DNA of 64,000 bases from Lentilactobacillus senioris (GTDB taxonomy: Bacteria > Bacillota > Bacilli > Lactobacillales > Lactobacillaceae). Shown in pieces: positions 18,072-27,009 of the stretch. Made by a program: the position numbers and the translations under genes. Location: the NCBI RefSeq assembly GCF_026798195.1, contig NZ_JAPQEZ010000003.1, forward strand, positions 248,001 to 312,000, given 5' to 3'. Positions within the stretch are counted from its first letter, which is position 1, and each line of letters starts with the position of its first letter. The notes beneath the pieces are model-generated. The model was not told where the DNA came from. It did not search any database and saw nothing but the letters and a program-made list of their open reading frames with translations.

Positions 18072-19607
18072 TCACATTCCTTTCACGAATTGTTTAACAA
18101 TGACTGAGTCACTTTCATATGGTACATCTTGGTTATTGATCTTTTGGTAAGGATCATGGCCCTTACCCGCAATCACTACCAAATCATTAGGGGTGCTCAT
18201 TTCAATTGCTCGTTCTACTGCCGTTTTGCGGTCAGCCACGTATTCACTTTGAACCGCTGCATTTTGAATATTATCAGCAATTGTTTTAGCAATTTGAGCG
18301 GGATCTTCAGTTCCTGGATCATCGACAGTCAATAAAGCAATATCGGCTGATTCACCAATTGCCTTGCCGATTCCATAACGCCGATCTTCACCTTTATCCC
18401 CGGTACTACCGGTTACCACAATAATCTTGCCATCTGGCGCTTGAGATTTTAAATATCCCAATAATGAATGAAAACTAGCATAATTATGTGCATAGTCAAC
18501 GTAAACAGTTCCATGATTATTAGTTTCGTATGTCTCCATTCTACCAGGAACGACGGTGGACTGTAACCCCATTCGGATATCCTCTTGGCTTAATCCAGAT
18601 AGAGCAGAAGTAATAATCGCAGCAACCGCATCAACTTCATTAAAATCACCAGGAAGACTCAATTCGTACTGCCCAGTTAAATTCAATTGCTTAGCCTTTT
18701 CACTAACTGCTGATACTGAAATAACATTGTCGGTTAAAGTATCGCTGATTGCTTCAAACTCAACGTCTACGGGGATATTATCCGTAATTTCAGCACCTTT
18801 GCGAGCAAATAAATAAATATTTTCTGGTTGAGAAGTGGCCTTAGCTGCACCATAAACATCACGTAAATGCTGAGTTTCCGCATTAATTACACAAACTTTG
18901 GAATTAACTAATAATTGCTCTTTACAATAGAGATAATCAGCAAACGTTGGATGTTCATTTTTACCCAGATGATCAGGTGAAATATTCAAGAAAACGCCAA
19001 TGTCATATTTTAAATTGTAAACACGGTCTTTTTTATAAGCTTGAGAAGAAACTTCCATAACCAATTGCTGCATTTTATTATTAACAGCTCGATCCATATT
19101 GTTGAATAGATCTAACGATTCTGGTGTTGTTAAACTAGACTTAAAAGTATCGCCTGCCGCATTGCCAACCACCGTATTAATGGTAGAAAACAAAGCTGTT
19201 TTACCAGTAAATCGTTGTTGCATAATACTATTGGTAAAGTAAGCAGCCGTTGTCTTTCCTTTAGTTCCGGTATATGCAATAATGTTTAACTTATTTTGGG
19301 GGAAATCATAAAATGCTGCCCCCAAAACTGCCATTGCTCGTTGAATATCAGTAACAATAATGGCTGGTAACTCAACATCGTAACGTTGCTCGCTAACATA
19401 TGCTTTCGCACCACTATCTTGAGCTGATGTTAAAAATTCAGCCTTAAAGTTCCCCTTACAAAAAAACAAAGTTTGTTCTGTTACTTGACGAGAATCATAG
19501 GTTACTTGAGTAAAGTCAGCACCTAGATTAGCACTTAAATCACTAGTAACTAATAAGTTATGTTCTTTTAACAAAGTTAAAATCTTACCTACATTAATCT
19601 GAGGCAT
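18072..19607 (-). CDS. murE: UDP-MurNAc-tripeptide ligase MurE (probably L-lysine-adding)
   Basis: The Mur ligase is about 511 residues long, with P-loop AYTGTKGKTTAAYF (near 115), central NISPDHLGKNEHP, and C-terminal VVIAGKGHDPYQ. The amino-acid selection loop reads DDPGTEDP rather than the DNPR of meso-diaminopimelate-adding MurE, consistent with L-Lys. It supplies the lysine to which the next gene's product would attach D-Asp. The start at 19607 follows GGTGG; the 3' end adjoins the ATP-grasp gene, so the two are coupled. Confidence 0.9.
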   Translation of the reverse strand: MPQINVGKILTLLKEHNLLVTSDLSANLGADFTQVTYDSRQVTEQTLFFCKGNFKAEFLTSAQDSGAKAYVSEQRYDVELPAIIVTDIQRAMAVLGAAFYDFPQNKLNIIAYTGTKGKTTAAYFTNSIMQQRFTGKTALFSTINTVVGNAAGDTFKSSLTTPESLDLFNNMDRAVNNKMQQLVMEVSSQAYKKDRVYNLKYDIGVFLNISPDHLGKNEHPTFADYLYCKEQLLVNSKVCVINAETQHLRDVYGAAKATSQPENIYLFARKGAEITDNIPVDVEFEAISDTLTDNVISVSAVSEKAKQLNLTGQYELSLPGDFNEVDAVAAIITSALSGLSQEDIRMGLQSTVVPGRMETYETNNHGTVYVDYAHNYASFHSLLGYLKSQAPDGKIIVVTGSTGDKGEDRRYGIGKAIGESADIALLTVDDPGTEDPAQIAKTIADNIQNAAVQSEYVADRKTAVERAIEMSTPNDLVVIAGKGHDPYQKINNQDVPYESDSVIVKQFVKGM

Positions 19608-19627
19608 TCTATCAACCACCCTAGTGT

Positions 19628-21508
19628 CTAAACTTGTGTCCGATGAACTAAATCAATCGTTTTTTCGCTAGTATCTTCTGGGAAGTATACTTGGTACCAC
19701 AGAATAAAGGTGTAGATAGTAAAGATCTTTTGCATATTAGACTTACCATTAGCATGTTCGTCAAGTAACCGATCCAATTCCGCAGTATTAAAGAATTTTT
19801 CAGCAGTATCAGAATGGAAAGTTTTCACGATTCGTTCATGATACTTAGGATCGTTAATCCAACTTGCAATTGGTGATGGGAAGCCCATTTTTTCCTTCAA
19901 AGCAGTTTTCTTAGGTAATTGCCGTTCAGCAGCAGTTCTCAAAGAAATCTTAGTTTCGTCAGGAGTAATTCGGGTGTTAACTGGCATTGTAGCAGCAAAT
20001 GCAGCCACTTCTTTATCAACTAATGGAGTCCGAACTTCTAAAGAGTTAGCCATCGACATCCGGTCTGCCTTGTGCAAAATATCGAATGGTAGCCAAGTAT
20101 TAATATCAAAATACTGCATTTGAGTCATTTCGTCCTTACCAGCCACATCATCAAAGATATGTTGAGTGTAAGCACCAGAATCACGATTTAAACTAGGATC
20201 TTTAAGGACTTTATTTCTATCGTCATAGTTAAAGACATAGTTAACCCGGTAATAACGTTCACTCAATGGTTGAGCACCACGAACTAAGAATCGTTTACCG
20301 TGGAAACGAGGCATTTTACCAGCAACAGCTCCCAAAACTTTTCTAATTGGCTTTGGCACCATTTTTTGGTAGCGTTCAAATGGAATGGCTTCCAAATAAG
20401 TGTTGTAACCACCAAAGAATTCATCGGCCCCTTCACCAGATAAGGCTACTTTAACGCTTTCGGAGGTCCGCTTAGTTAAGTAGTAAAGTTGAATAGCAGA
20501 TGGATTAGAAAGTGGTTCATCCATGTAATACATCATGGTTGGTAAAATATCGAAGTAATCGTCACCATTCATGTAAATTTCAGTATTCTTTTGCCCAATT
20601 TCCTTAGCAAATTCAGTAGACCAGCTTAATTCACTGTACTTAGAATTCTTAAAACCAATAGAAAATGATTGGATTGGTTTTAGTTTTGATGCTTCATTTA
20701 AAACATAACTGGAGTCAATCCCACTAGATAAGAAACTACCAACTTCAACATCGGCAATCATGTGGGCTTTAACAGAGTTATCTACTAATTTTTCAATCTT
20801 ATCAGCATCTTCTTCAACTGTTTGAGTTTCATCGATGTGATCGTAGTTAAACTTGTAGTAGTGGTGAGTTTCAGTCTTGCCATCTTTGTGTAAGAAGTAT
20901 TGACCAGGTAAAACCTTGAATACATTCTTAAACATCGTTTCACTAGATGGAATAAATTCAAAGCTTAAATGAATTGGTAACAAGCTAAGATTTAATTCCT
21001 TCTTAAAGTTAGGATGTTCCAAGAATGACTTGATTTCTGAACCCCACATAAAGGTATCACCATCATCATAGTAATATAATGGCTTGATTCCAAAGTGATC
21101 ACGAGCCCCAAAGACTTCTTGAGTCTTGCTATCATAGATAACAAACGCAAACATTCCTCGTAATTTTTGGAGCAGATCAGCACCCCAAGCTTGGTAACCA
21201 TGAATTAAAACTTCTGAATCTACATCAGTTCTAAAGTGGTAACCCATATCTTGTAGTTCTTTTCGGATTTCTTGATAGTTATAAATTTCACCGTTAAAAG
21301 TTAAAACCTTGGTTTCATCCTCGTTAAACATTGGTTGCTTACCGTGGGCAAGGTCAATAATTGATAACCGCCGAAATCCCATAGCTGCTTTGCCATCGGC
21401 GAAGTACGCTTCATCATCTGGTCCCCGGTGTTTAATCCGGTCCGCCATATGGTTAATCGTTTCCTCAGGCACATCTTCTTGATTTACATAGCCGACAAAT
21501 CCGCACAT
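19628..21508 (-). CDS. asnB: Asparagine synthase (glutamine-hydrolysing), possible cross-bridge amidase
   Basis: The 626-residue protein has an N-terminal Ntn amidotransferase domain with catalytic Cys2 (MCGFVGY), and a synthase domain with PPi-loop-like SSGIDSSYV (near 264) and ALSGEGADEFFGG. Free asparagine synthesis is the default. However, Lactococcus AsnH amidates cross-bridge D-Asp to D-Asn, and this gene heads a cluster with MurE, a D-Asp ligase and a racemase. Amidation of the D-Asp bridge is therefore a good inference. It is 20 nt from murE. Confidence 0.9.
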   Translation of the reverse strand: MCGFVGYVNQEDVPEETINHMADRIKHRGPDDEAYFADGKAAMGFRRLSIIDLAHGKQPMFNEDETKVLTFNGEIYNYQEIRKELQDMGYHFRTDVDSEVLIHGYQAWGADLLQKLRGMFAFVIYDSKTQEVFGARDHFGIKPLYYYDDGDTFMWGSEIKSFLEHPNFKKELNLSLLPIHLSFEFIPSSETMFKNVFKVLPGQYFLHKDGKTETHHYYKFNYDHIDETQTVEEDADKIEKLVDNSVKAHMIADVEVGSFLSSGIDSSYVLNEASKLKPIQSFSIGFKNSKYSELSWSTEFAKEIGQKNTEIYMNGDDYFDILPTMMYYMDEPLSNPSAIQLYYLTKRTSESVKVALSGEGADEFFGGYNTYLEAIPFERYQKMVPKPIRKVLGAVAGKMPRFHGKRFLVRGAQPLSERYYRVNYVFNYDDRNKVLKDPSLNRDSGAYTQHIFDDVAGKDEMTQMQYFDINTWLPFDILHKADRMSMANSLEVRTPLVDKEVAAFAATMPVNTRITPDETKISLRTAAERQLPKKTALKEKMGFPSPIASWINDPKYHERIVKTFHSDTAEKFFNTAELDRLLDEHANGKSNMQKIFTIYTFILWYQVYFPEDTSEKTIDLVHRTQV

Positions 21509-21684
21509 ATGCTGATCTCCTTTTAAATAGATAGATTGGTTTTTCGATCATTTGGTAACTGACCGCAAAATTTAAGTAGTCTTCATTTTAACAGATAATG
21601 GGCATTTAATACTAGTAGGATAACAATTTCTTAAAAAAAGAAGTTAATTTGCAGTTTACATTTTTGCTTTGGAAAATTATAGGT

Positions 21685-21690
21685 TATAAT
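21685..21690 (+). promoter_or_regulatory. -10 promoter element for the 77-residue gene
   Basis: TATAAT within GGTTATAATGG lies about 27 nt before the start at 21717. The best -35 candidate is TTGCTT with short spacing. Confidence 0.5.
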
Positions 21691-21716
21691 GGAAAAAAGA
21701 CCGAGGGGTGAGTTAA

Positions 21717-21950
21717 ATGAATGAAATCGTATTTTTCAATCCTGCAGACTCAATTGGCAATTTTCATGACTACAATGAAGCTATCAAGAGCGCACAAATC
21801 TACAAAGAAAAAAATAACAACGAAGCCAAATCGGTTTTAGTCGTTAAAGGGGTAAATAAACCCGAATTTGAAATTTTCTTAGCCGACGACGTTGTAAATG
21901 ATACCAATACTACCAACGGTGAAGCTTACAAAATTAACGAACGATTTTAA
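21717..21950 (+). CDS. Small hypothetical protein
   Basis: The 77-residue acidic soluble protein starts behind a GAGGGGTGAG ribosome-binding site and is followed by a terminator, so it looks like a real single gene. I do not recognise a domain. The alternating beta-type pattern (SVLVVKGVNKPEFEIFLADD) suggests a small alpha/beta fold. It is divergent from asnB. Confidence 0.7.
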   Translation: MNEIVFFNPADSIGNFHDYNEAIKSAQIYKEKNNNEAKSVLVVKGVNKPEFEIFLADDVVNDTNTTNGEAYKINERF

Positions 21951-21980
21951 GAAAGTCCCCTGTTTTGGGGATTTTCTATT
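21951..21980 (+). terminator. Terminator
   Basis: Hairpin GAAAGTCCCC/GGGGATTTTC immediately after the 77-residue gene, followed by a T-rich tail. Confidence 0.75.
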
Positions 21981-22006
21981 GTTTAATATTTGGAGGAATT
22001 ATTTTT

Positions 22007-22501
22007 ATGAAAAAAAGAATCGCTACTCTAGCTGCTTTAGCAGCTATTCCCTTTTTCCTAGCTGCTTGTTCTTCAAGTAACAGCTCTAAGCAATCCAGTT
22101 CATCATCAGAATCAAGCACCTCTCAAACTGCCAAGAAGACTAGCAGTAGTAATAGTAGTTCCGATGCATCCATGGCTAACAGCGCTAGCCATAAGATTAA
22201 CTGGAAAGGTGGCGTTTATACCACCAAATATTCTTTAAAACAAATGCAACGAAAATTCAACGTTCACTACTATACTACTAAGGAATCCAACAAAATCACT
22301 TGGTATCACAATAAATACATGGGATTAACTCGAGGAGCTAATATTAAAAATCAAGCCAAGGGAGTTAAGTCTACTCAAGGTAAAATTACCGATCCCACTA
22401 GCTACTACGCAGCATTCTTTACCTATAATACTAAGCAACAATTTCAAAGCAAAAAATACGTTAATCTAGAAGACGGTAGTTTCTACGTTCAAAGATTTTA
22501 A
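22007..22501 (+). CDS. Small secreted lipoprotein
   Basis: The 164-residue protein has signal peptide MKKRIATLAALAAIPF and lipobox LAAC followed by a Ser-rich linker (about 24-60). The exposed C-terminal part (about 65-164) has several Tyr/Trp and ends YVQRF. A TGGAGGA ribosome-binding site fixes the start at 22007. No known domain is recognised; it is presumably anchored on the outer face of the membrane. Confidence 0.8.
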   Translation: MKKRIATLAALAAIPFFLAACSSSNSSKQSSSSSESSTSQTAKKTSSSNSSSDASMANSASHKINWKGGVYTTKYSLKQMQRKFNVHYYTTKESNKITWYHNKYMGLTRGANIKNQAKGVKSTQGKITDPTSYYAAFFTYNTKQQFQSKKYVNLEDGSFYVQRF

Positions 22502-22506
22502 CTAAA

Positions 22507-22548
22507 ATAAAAGGCCTGACTTTTTATAGTCAGGCCTTTTATTTTAGT
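22507..22548. terminator. Bidirectional terminator
   Basis: Long perfect hairpin AAAAGGCCTGACT/AGTCAGGCCTTTT between the convergent lipoprotein and Asp23 genes. Confidence 0.92.
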
Positions 22549-22974
22549 TTAGTCATGTTCTTTACTCTTCTTTTTAGACTTATCGCTGTTCTTTTGTTGC
22601 CATTCTTCTCTAGTCAACATGTCTTTAACATCTAACTTAACTTCAGTTACTTGATAACCGGTCATCAATTTAACCGCACTAGTAACTTTATTGGTTAACC
22701 GATCTAAAATATCATCGGCTTTTTTACCATATTCTAAAATCACAGCCATTTCGATCATTACTTGTTTTTGCTCGGCATCCAAATCAATGGTTACCCCTTT
22801 TTCAGGATTGTCACTAGTAGTTAACCGACTGGAAAGATTTTCAAATACGTTACCTTGCAGTCCCAAAATACCATCAATTTCACTTGCTGTTTTTCCGGCA
22901 ATTTTTTCTAAAACTTCATCGTCAAATACCACCACTTGTTTAGGTTCTAATTTATTTGTTGCTTCAGTAGCCAT
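22549..22974 (-). CDS. Asp23/Gls24 family envelope stress protein (second copy)
   Basis: The protein of about 141 residues has an Asp23 (DUF322) domain: VVFDDEVLEKIAGKTASE at the N-terminus and MAVILEYGKKADDILD in the middle. In Staphylococcus, Asp23 is a very abundant protein held at the membrane by AmaP. It starts at ATG 22974 behind AAAGGAG and is the last gene of a five-gene cluster. It is a diverged paralogue of the upstream gene, with a longer acidic and basic C-terminal tail. Confidence 0.9.
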   Translation of the reverse strand: MATEATNKLEPKQVVVFDDEVLEKIAGKTASEIDGILGLQGNVFENLSSRLTTSDNPEKGVTIDLDAEQKQVMIEMAVILEYGKKADDILDRLTNKVTSAVKLMTGYQVTEVKLDVKDMLTREEWQQKNSDKSKKKSKEHD

Positions 22975-22992
22975 ATGCGTTTCTCCTTTCAA

Positions 22993-23412
22993 TTACTTAA
23001 CTTTATTTTCTGTGTCAACAGTTGAATTAGGCTTACCAGATGCTTGCGCTTGCCATTCTTGTTTGCTCATCACGTCGTCAACTTGTACATTGATCTCGAT
23101 TACTTCTAATCCGGTTAGTCGTTCTAAATCTTGTTGTACCCGTTGGCAAACTTGTTGAAAGACTTGACGCATATCTTTACCGTATTCGATTACAATATTG
23201 AGGCTAATTGCAACTTGTTGTTCTCCTACTTGTGCGTCCACACCCTGAGTAGGATCTGAATCGCTCCGAAATCTATTGCCTAAATTACTTAGCATCCCGC
23301 CCTCTAGTGACAGCACCCCATCAACATTGCGGGAAGCTAATCCGGCAATTTTTTTAATTACATTGTCATCGAAAGTTAGTTTAGTTTGAATTTTTGATTT
23401 GCTATTATCCAT
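22993..23412 (-). CDS. Asp23/Gls24 family envelope stress protein (first copy)
   Basis: The 139-residue Asp23-domain protein shows LTFDDNVIKKIAGLASRN and LNIVIEYGKDMRQVF. It probably forms a membrane-proximal network through AmaP. It lies 14 nt after the DUF2273 gene. Having two Asp23 genes in tandem is common in lactobacilli and may allow hetero-oligomers. Confidence 0.9.
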   Translation of the reverse strand: MDNSKSKIQTKLTFDDNVIKKIAGLASRNVDGVLSLEGGMLSNLGNRFRSDSDPTQGVDAQVGEQQVAISLNIVIEYGKDMRQVFQQVCQRVQQDLERLTGLEVIEINVQVDDVMSKQEWQAQASGKPNSTVDTENKVK

Positions 23413-23426
23413 TTCAAAACGCCTCC

Positions 23427-23615
23427 TTAAGATTGCCTAGTTAAAAACTGTCCGATCTTTTGTCTTAAGGCACCCAGATCAATTTTGATAAACCGTCCAA
23501 TTAACCACCCCGCTACTCCTAAAGCAGCGACTAAGACAGCTGACCAAAATCCCTGAAATACCCAGACAATTCCTAAAATAATTCCCAAGACGGCTCCGAT
23601 TAATCCGTTACTCAT
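23427..23615 (-). CDS. DUF2273 small membrane protein
   Basis: The 62-residue protein has two Gly-containing hydrophobic segments (about 3-20 and 25-43) and a short basic tail, matching the DUF2273 proteins found between AmaP and Asp23 genes. The ribosome-binding site AAGGGGGG precedes the ATG. It is probably a structural membrane partner of the Asp23 complex. Confidence 0.85.
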   Translation of the reverse strand: MSNGLIGAVLGIILGIVWVFQGFWSAVLVAALGVAGWLIGRFIKIDLGALRQKIGQFLTRQS

Positions 23616-23629
23616 ATCAGCACCCCCCT

Positions 23630-24175
23630 TTAAATCACGTTAACTGGACGTGATCTATTTACCGGAGTAATTTGGGTAACTGGCTTAACAACCTTCAAAT
23701 CTAATTGGGAACTTAAATAATCAATAACAAACTCATTAATTTGATTTGCTAATTGTTCCACGTTTTGATTTTTAGTTGCTTCGACTTTAATTTTGACTTT
23801 TGCTTTTTGATTACGCTGTAATTTAATACCCACTACCGGCGCAATTACATTGTATTTTTCAGCTAGTTTATACTTCAAATTTTTTTCTAAAACATGTTGA
23901 GGAACCTCTAATCTACCATTGGAGTCAGTCAATACTAGTTTAGGTCTGGTAATTGGTCTAAAAATGCCCAAGGCTACCAAGACTAATCCCACTAAACCAA
24001 TTAGTATCATTGAAACAAACCCTAGATAGCGAAGCCATTCTTGATTGTTTTCCGTAGTTTCTCTAAGCCATAAAGAAACTTTTGGAATGTCAATCCAAAA
24101 ACCAATAAAATAAATTGAAGTTACTAGCAGAACAATACCTACAATGATAAATATTATCTTGTTGTATGCTCGCAT
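23630..24175 (-). CDS. amaP: Alkaline shock response membrane anchor protein AmaP
   Basis: The 181-residue protein has two N-terminal transmembrane segments (about 6-28 and 50-72) and a cytoplasmic domain with alternating charged beta strands (about 80-170), the AmaP layout. AmaP tethers Asp23 to the membrane. It sits between glsB and DUF2273 in a tight same-strand cluster. Confidence 0.88.
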   Translation of the reverse strand: MRAYNKIIFIIVGIVLLVTSIYFIGFWIDIPKVSLWLRETTENNQEWLRYLGFVSMILIGLVGLVLVALGIFRPITRPKLVLTDSNGRLEVPQHVLEKNLKYKLAEKYNVIAPVVGIKLQRNQKAKVKIKVEATKNQNVEQLANQINEFVIDYLSSQLDLKVVKPVTQITPVNRSRPVNVI

Positions 24176-24187
24176 AAGAACACCGCC

Positions 24188-24439
24188 TTATTTACTACGC
24201 ATCCCAAATAGTGCAGAAACAATTAATACTAAAATAATTGCTCCCAGAATTGAAGGGAATAATGCCATTCCGGCTAAGCTTGGACCCCAAGTTCCCAATA
24301 GGGTTTGACCCAACCACGAACCAATTAACCCGGCTAAAATATTAGCAATCCAACCCATGGAACTACCTCGATTGGTAGCCGCTCCTGCAATTGCTCCGAT
24401 GATTGCACCAACAATAATTGACCATAACCATCCAAACAT
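24188..24439 (-). CDS. GlsB/YeaQ/YmgE family membrane protein
   Basis: The protein of about 83 residues has three Gly-rich transmembrane segments, including IIVGAIIGAIAGAATNRG and NILAGLIGSWLGQTLLG, typical of the family once called transglycosylase-associated. ATG 24439 follows AAAGGAG. It is the first gene of the Asp23 cluster and is probably stress-induced with it. Confidence 0.88.
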   Translation of the reverse strand: MFGWLWSIIVGAIIGAIAGAATNRGSSMGWIANILAGLIGSWLGQTLLGTWGPSLAGMALFPSILGAIILVLIVSALFGMRSK

Positions 24440-24623
24440 ATATATCTCTCCTTTCAATTAATTCATTATTAATGATTTATCGTTATTATAGATTAGGTAA
24501 AAATAAAAGTGCAAAAAGAACGCTTTCACTTACTAAAATACAGCTGTTTCAACAAGCGTCTAATTTGATTTTCCTTACCACGATTGAGACAATAAATATA
24601 TAAATTATAAGGAGGTCACTGAT

Positions 24624-24842
24624 ATGGCATTAGACGATAGACTCGATAGTACTAAAGACAAGGTTTCAGGAAAAGTAAAAGAAACCGAAGGAAAACTCAC
24701 TGACGATAAGACTAGAGAAGCCCAAGGAAAAGCCGAAGGACTTCTTGGAAAAGCTAAGGATAAGCTTACTGATGCAAAGGAAGCCGCATCTGACGCAATC
24801 GATGACGCAAAAGAAAAATTAGATAAGAAAAATAAAAAGTAG
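24624..24842 (+). CDS. CsbD family stress protein
   Basis: The 72-residue, highly charged, helical protein is rich in Lys, Asp and Ala, with repeated KGKVKETEGKLTDD-like and AQGKAEGLLGKAKD segments that define CsbD. It has a perfect AAGGAGG ribosome-binding site. CsbD genes respond to general stress in Gram-positive bacteria; the mechanism is unknown. It is divergent from the Asp23 cluster, suggesting shared regulation. Confidence 0.9.
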   Translation: MALDDRLDSTKDKVSGKVKETEGKLTDDKTREAQGKAEGLLGKAKDKLTDAKEAASDAIDDAKEKLDKKNKK

Positions 24843-24853
24843 TTTACTTTCTT

Positions 24854-24885
24854 AACCGCCTAGAAATTAGGCGGTTTTTATTTTG
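24854..24885 (+). terminator. Terminator after the csbD gene
   Basis: Hairpin AACCGCC/GGCGGTT followed by TTTATTTT. Confidence 0.85.
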
Positions 24886-24995
24886 GTCAATAATAATTAA
24901 TGTTGTTATTGATCTCATTTAAATGGATAATTATAATACTTTAAGTAAATTCATATTGTTAAGCTTAAATATTTATTATTCATCGGAGGATTATT

Positions 24996-26141
24996 TTGAT
25001 ACATAAACATACCAAGTCGCCTTTTGCATTAATATTGACAATGCTACTTTCCGTTGGCTTATTAACAGGGTGCAGTGAACCTAGTACCGAAACCGCAAGA
25101 AACAATTCATCGTCTAGCCCAGTTAAAATTAGTGATACTAACCACTCAAAAACCACGGTCAACCAACTCAGTAAATCTAAGTCAAAGCAGAATAACTATC
25201 ATTCAATCTTAACCAAGTTAATAAGTTATACTAATCAAGAATCAGCTGGCCCTACCCAAAATTATTATTGGGTTAATGGCCAGGCTAAATTGACCGGCTT
25301 TAAACATTTAAAGGCTGGTGACTATCGCTTTGCAGCTGATAGTCACGGAAGAGCTACCACGGCTAGAGCTGTCCTCACATATAATGAATATCGTAACTCA
25401 CAAGGTGGTCGCCAAGGCACTCCATTAGAGCCAGCTATGTGGCCTACCAATAAAATTGTGGCAATTTCGTATAGTCTAACCGGGCGTACTTATCATGGTT
25501 ACCTCTATAATCGAAGTCATTCAATTGCTGATAGTTTATTAGGGGAAAAATCATACACTTCTGCAAATAACTTCACTACCGGAACTCGTCCTCAAAATGT
25601 GGGGGCTGATCAGAATGGTGGTATGCGCTATGCTGAAGAACTAGCCGAAAACTATTGGAAAGAACATCCTAATACCGATCAAACCATTGATTACGAAACT
25701 ACTCCCCTTTACTACAACGACGAACCCATTCCACGAGGATCCGTGGTAGAAATCAAATCTTCAGATAATGTTTTAAATTCTGAAGTGGTAGTTTTAAATT
25801 CGGTGGAAGGCATTAAGATCAACTATAACGATGGATCTGATAACGCTCCGATCTACCAAAAAAGTTCTAATGCGAATACCTCTAAAAAAGAAGAAACTAC
25901 TAGTCGGACTGCCAGTTCTAACGACAATACCAATAATCAAGCTGCATCTGTCACTAATTCTACTCCCGCTCAAGATGGGGAATGGACAGTAGCAGAGGCC
26001 GGAAAAGTTTATGTTTCTGAAAGTAAGAAGTATTATTCTCGCGTTACTAATCCGCAAAATTATACTTACGAAACAGTGGCTGCAGCCCAAGCAACTGGTG
26101 CTACTAAAGCCAGCCGTGGTAACCAATACGCTAGACCATAA
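24996..26141 (+). CDS. Secreted DNA/RNA non-specific endonuclease lipoprotein
   Basis: The 381-residue lipoprotein starts at TTG 24996 behind CGGAGG and has lipobox LLTGC. The nuclease domain (about 65-260) has the beta-beta-alpha metal motif region YLYNRSHSIADSLLG, with the catalytic His in NRSH where EndA-type nucleases have NRGH/DRGH, then NLITGT-like NNFTTGTRPQN and an N-rich helix. A Ser/Asn linker leads to a C-terminal module (about 325-381) with GKVYVSESKKYYSRVT and SRGNQYARP. It probably degrades extracellular DNA or RNA at the cell surface. Confidence 0.85.
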   Translation: MIHKHTKSPFALILTMLLSVGLLTGCSEPSTETARNNSSSSPVKISDTNHSKTTVNQLSKSKSKQNNYHSILTKLISYTNQESAGPTQNYYWVNGQAKLTGFKHLKAGDYRFAADSHGRATTARAVLTYNEYRNSQGGRQGTPLEPAMWPTNKIVAISYSLTGRTYHGYLYNRSHSIADSLLGEKSYTSANNFTTGTRPQNVGADQNGGMRYAEELAENYWKEHPNTDQTIDYETTPLYYNDEPIPRGSVVEIKSSDNVLNSEVVVLNSVEGIKINYNDGSDNAPIYQKSSNANTSKKEETTSRTASSNDNTNNQAASVTNSTPAQDGEWTVAEAGKVYVSESKKYYSRVTNPQNYTYETVAAAQATGATKASRGNQYARP

Positions 26142-26183
26142 AAAAAGGAATCACGATATTTAATCGTGATTCCTTTTTTAAAT
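26141..26183. terminator. Bidirectional terminator
   Basis: Perfect hairpin AAGGAATCACGAT/ATCGTGATTCCTT with A and T tracts, between the nuclease gene and the small convergent 47-residue gene. Confidence 0.9.
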
Positions 26184-26321
26184 AACTCTTCTTTTATCTT
26201 GTTCTGATCGCAACATTTGTTGATAGGCTAAAAATTCCTTTTTAGCCCAATCAGGAGCGTCTGCTTTAATAATTGTTTGTCCGTTGACGGTCACCCAATA
26301 TTTAATTCCTTTAGGTTCCAT
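26178..26321 (-). CDS. Small hypothetical protein (47 residues)
   Basis: The minus-strand frame starts at ATG 26321 (MEPKGIKYWVTVNGQ) and ends inside the shared terminator. It begins like a beta hairpin and ends in a charged helix (DAPDWAKKEFLAYQQM). The ribosome-binding site is weak (GGTG). Convergence on the nuclease gene and an open compact frame favour a real gene. Function is unknown. Confidence 0.55.
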   Translation of the reverse strand: MEPKGIKYWVTVNGQTIIKADAPDWAKKEFLAYQQMLRSEQDKRRVI

Positions 26322-26538
26322 TTAAGTCACCAGCTCTCTTTTATTTAAACGAATATTGTAGCACATTTTAATAAAAGGGATTGAAATAAAGCTTAGTACA
26401 AAAATTGAGAGTAATGTTGTAGAGATTATTCACAGGTTCGATGCCTGCTCGGGGATTAAGATTGTAATAGTTAAAGTAATTATGTATGCTTAAATTAATA
26501 ATTAAGATATTATACTATATTTATAGGAGAGCTACTGT

Positions 26539-26859
26539 ATGGAAGAAAAACATGGTAGGAATTCATTTTTTGACGGCGGGTTACTGCAATTAATTGGCTG
26601 GTCTATTTTAGGATTTATTATTACCACCGTCTCACTAGGAATTTTATATCCTTGGTCAGTAGTAATGTTATACGGTTGGAAGATCAATCATACCGTTATC
26701 GATGGCCATAGAATGAAATTTACCGGAAGTGCGATTGGTTTATTTGGTAATTGGATCAAGTGGCTAATACTTAGTATTATTACACTGGGAATTTATCTTT
26801 TTTGGGTCAATATCAAACTAACGGATTGGAAAGCCAAGAACACCACATTTATAAATTAG
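26539..26859 (+). CDS. DUF898 (YjgN-like) small membrane protein
   Basis: The 106-residue protein has two transmembrane segments (about 15-37 and 72-92) and conserved features of DUF898 proteins: FFDGGLLQLIGW, LYPWSVVMLYGWK and LFWVNIKLTDWKAKN. It has a TAGGAGAG ribosome-binding site. Function is unknown. It is the last host gene before the decayed prophage and is followed by a strong terminator. Confidence 0.8.
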   Translation: MEEKHGRNSFFDGGLLQLIGWSILGFIITTVSLGILYPWSVVMLYGWKINHTVIDGHRMKFTGSAIGLFGNWIKWLILSIITLGIYLFWVNIKLTDWKAKNTTFIN

Positions 26860-26870
26860 ATAAAAATAAG

Positions 26871-26910
26871 GGAACCCTATCAAACACTGACCTGATAGAG
26901 TTCCTTTTTT
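26871..26910 (+). terminator. Terminator after the DUF898 gene
   Basis: Hairpin GGAAC-CTATCA/TGATAG-GTTCC followed by six T. Confidence 0.88.
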
Positions 26911-27009
26911 ATAATATTCTAACTGAGCAGGATTCGAACATTGTCGTCATACGGATTTGGTACACTGCTGTAGCCATCCCATATAACTTTTTTAAACAGA
27001 CTGAACAAG

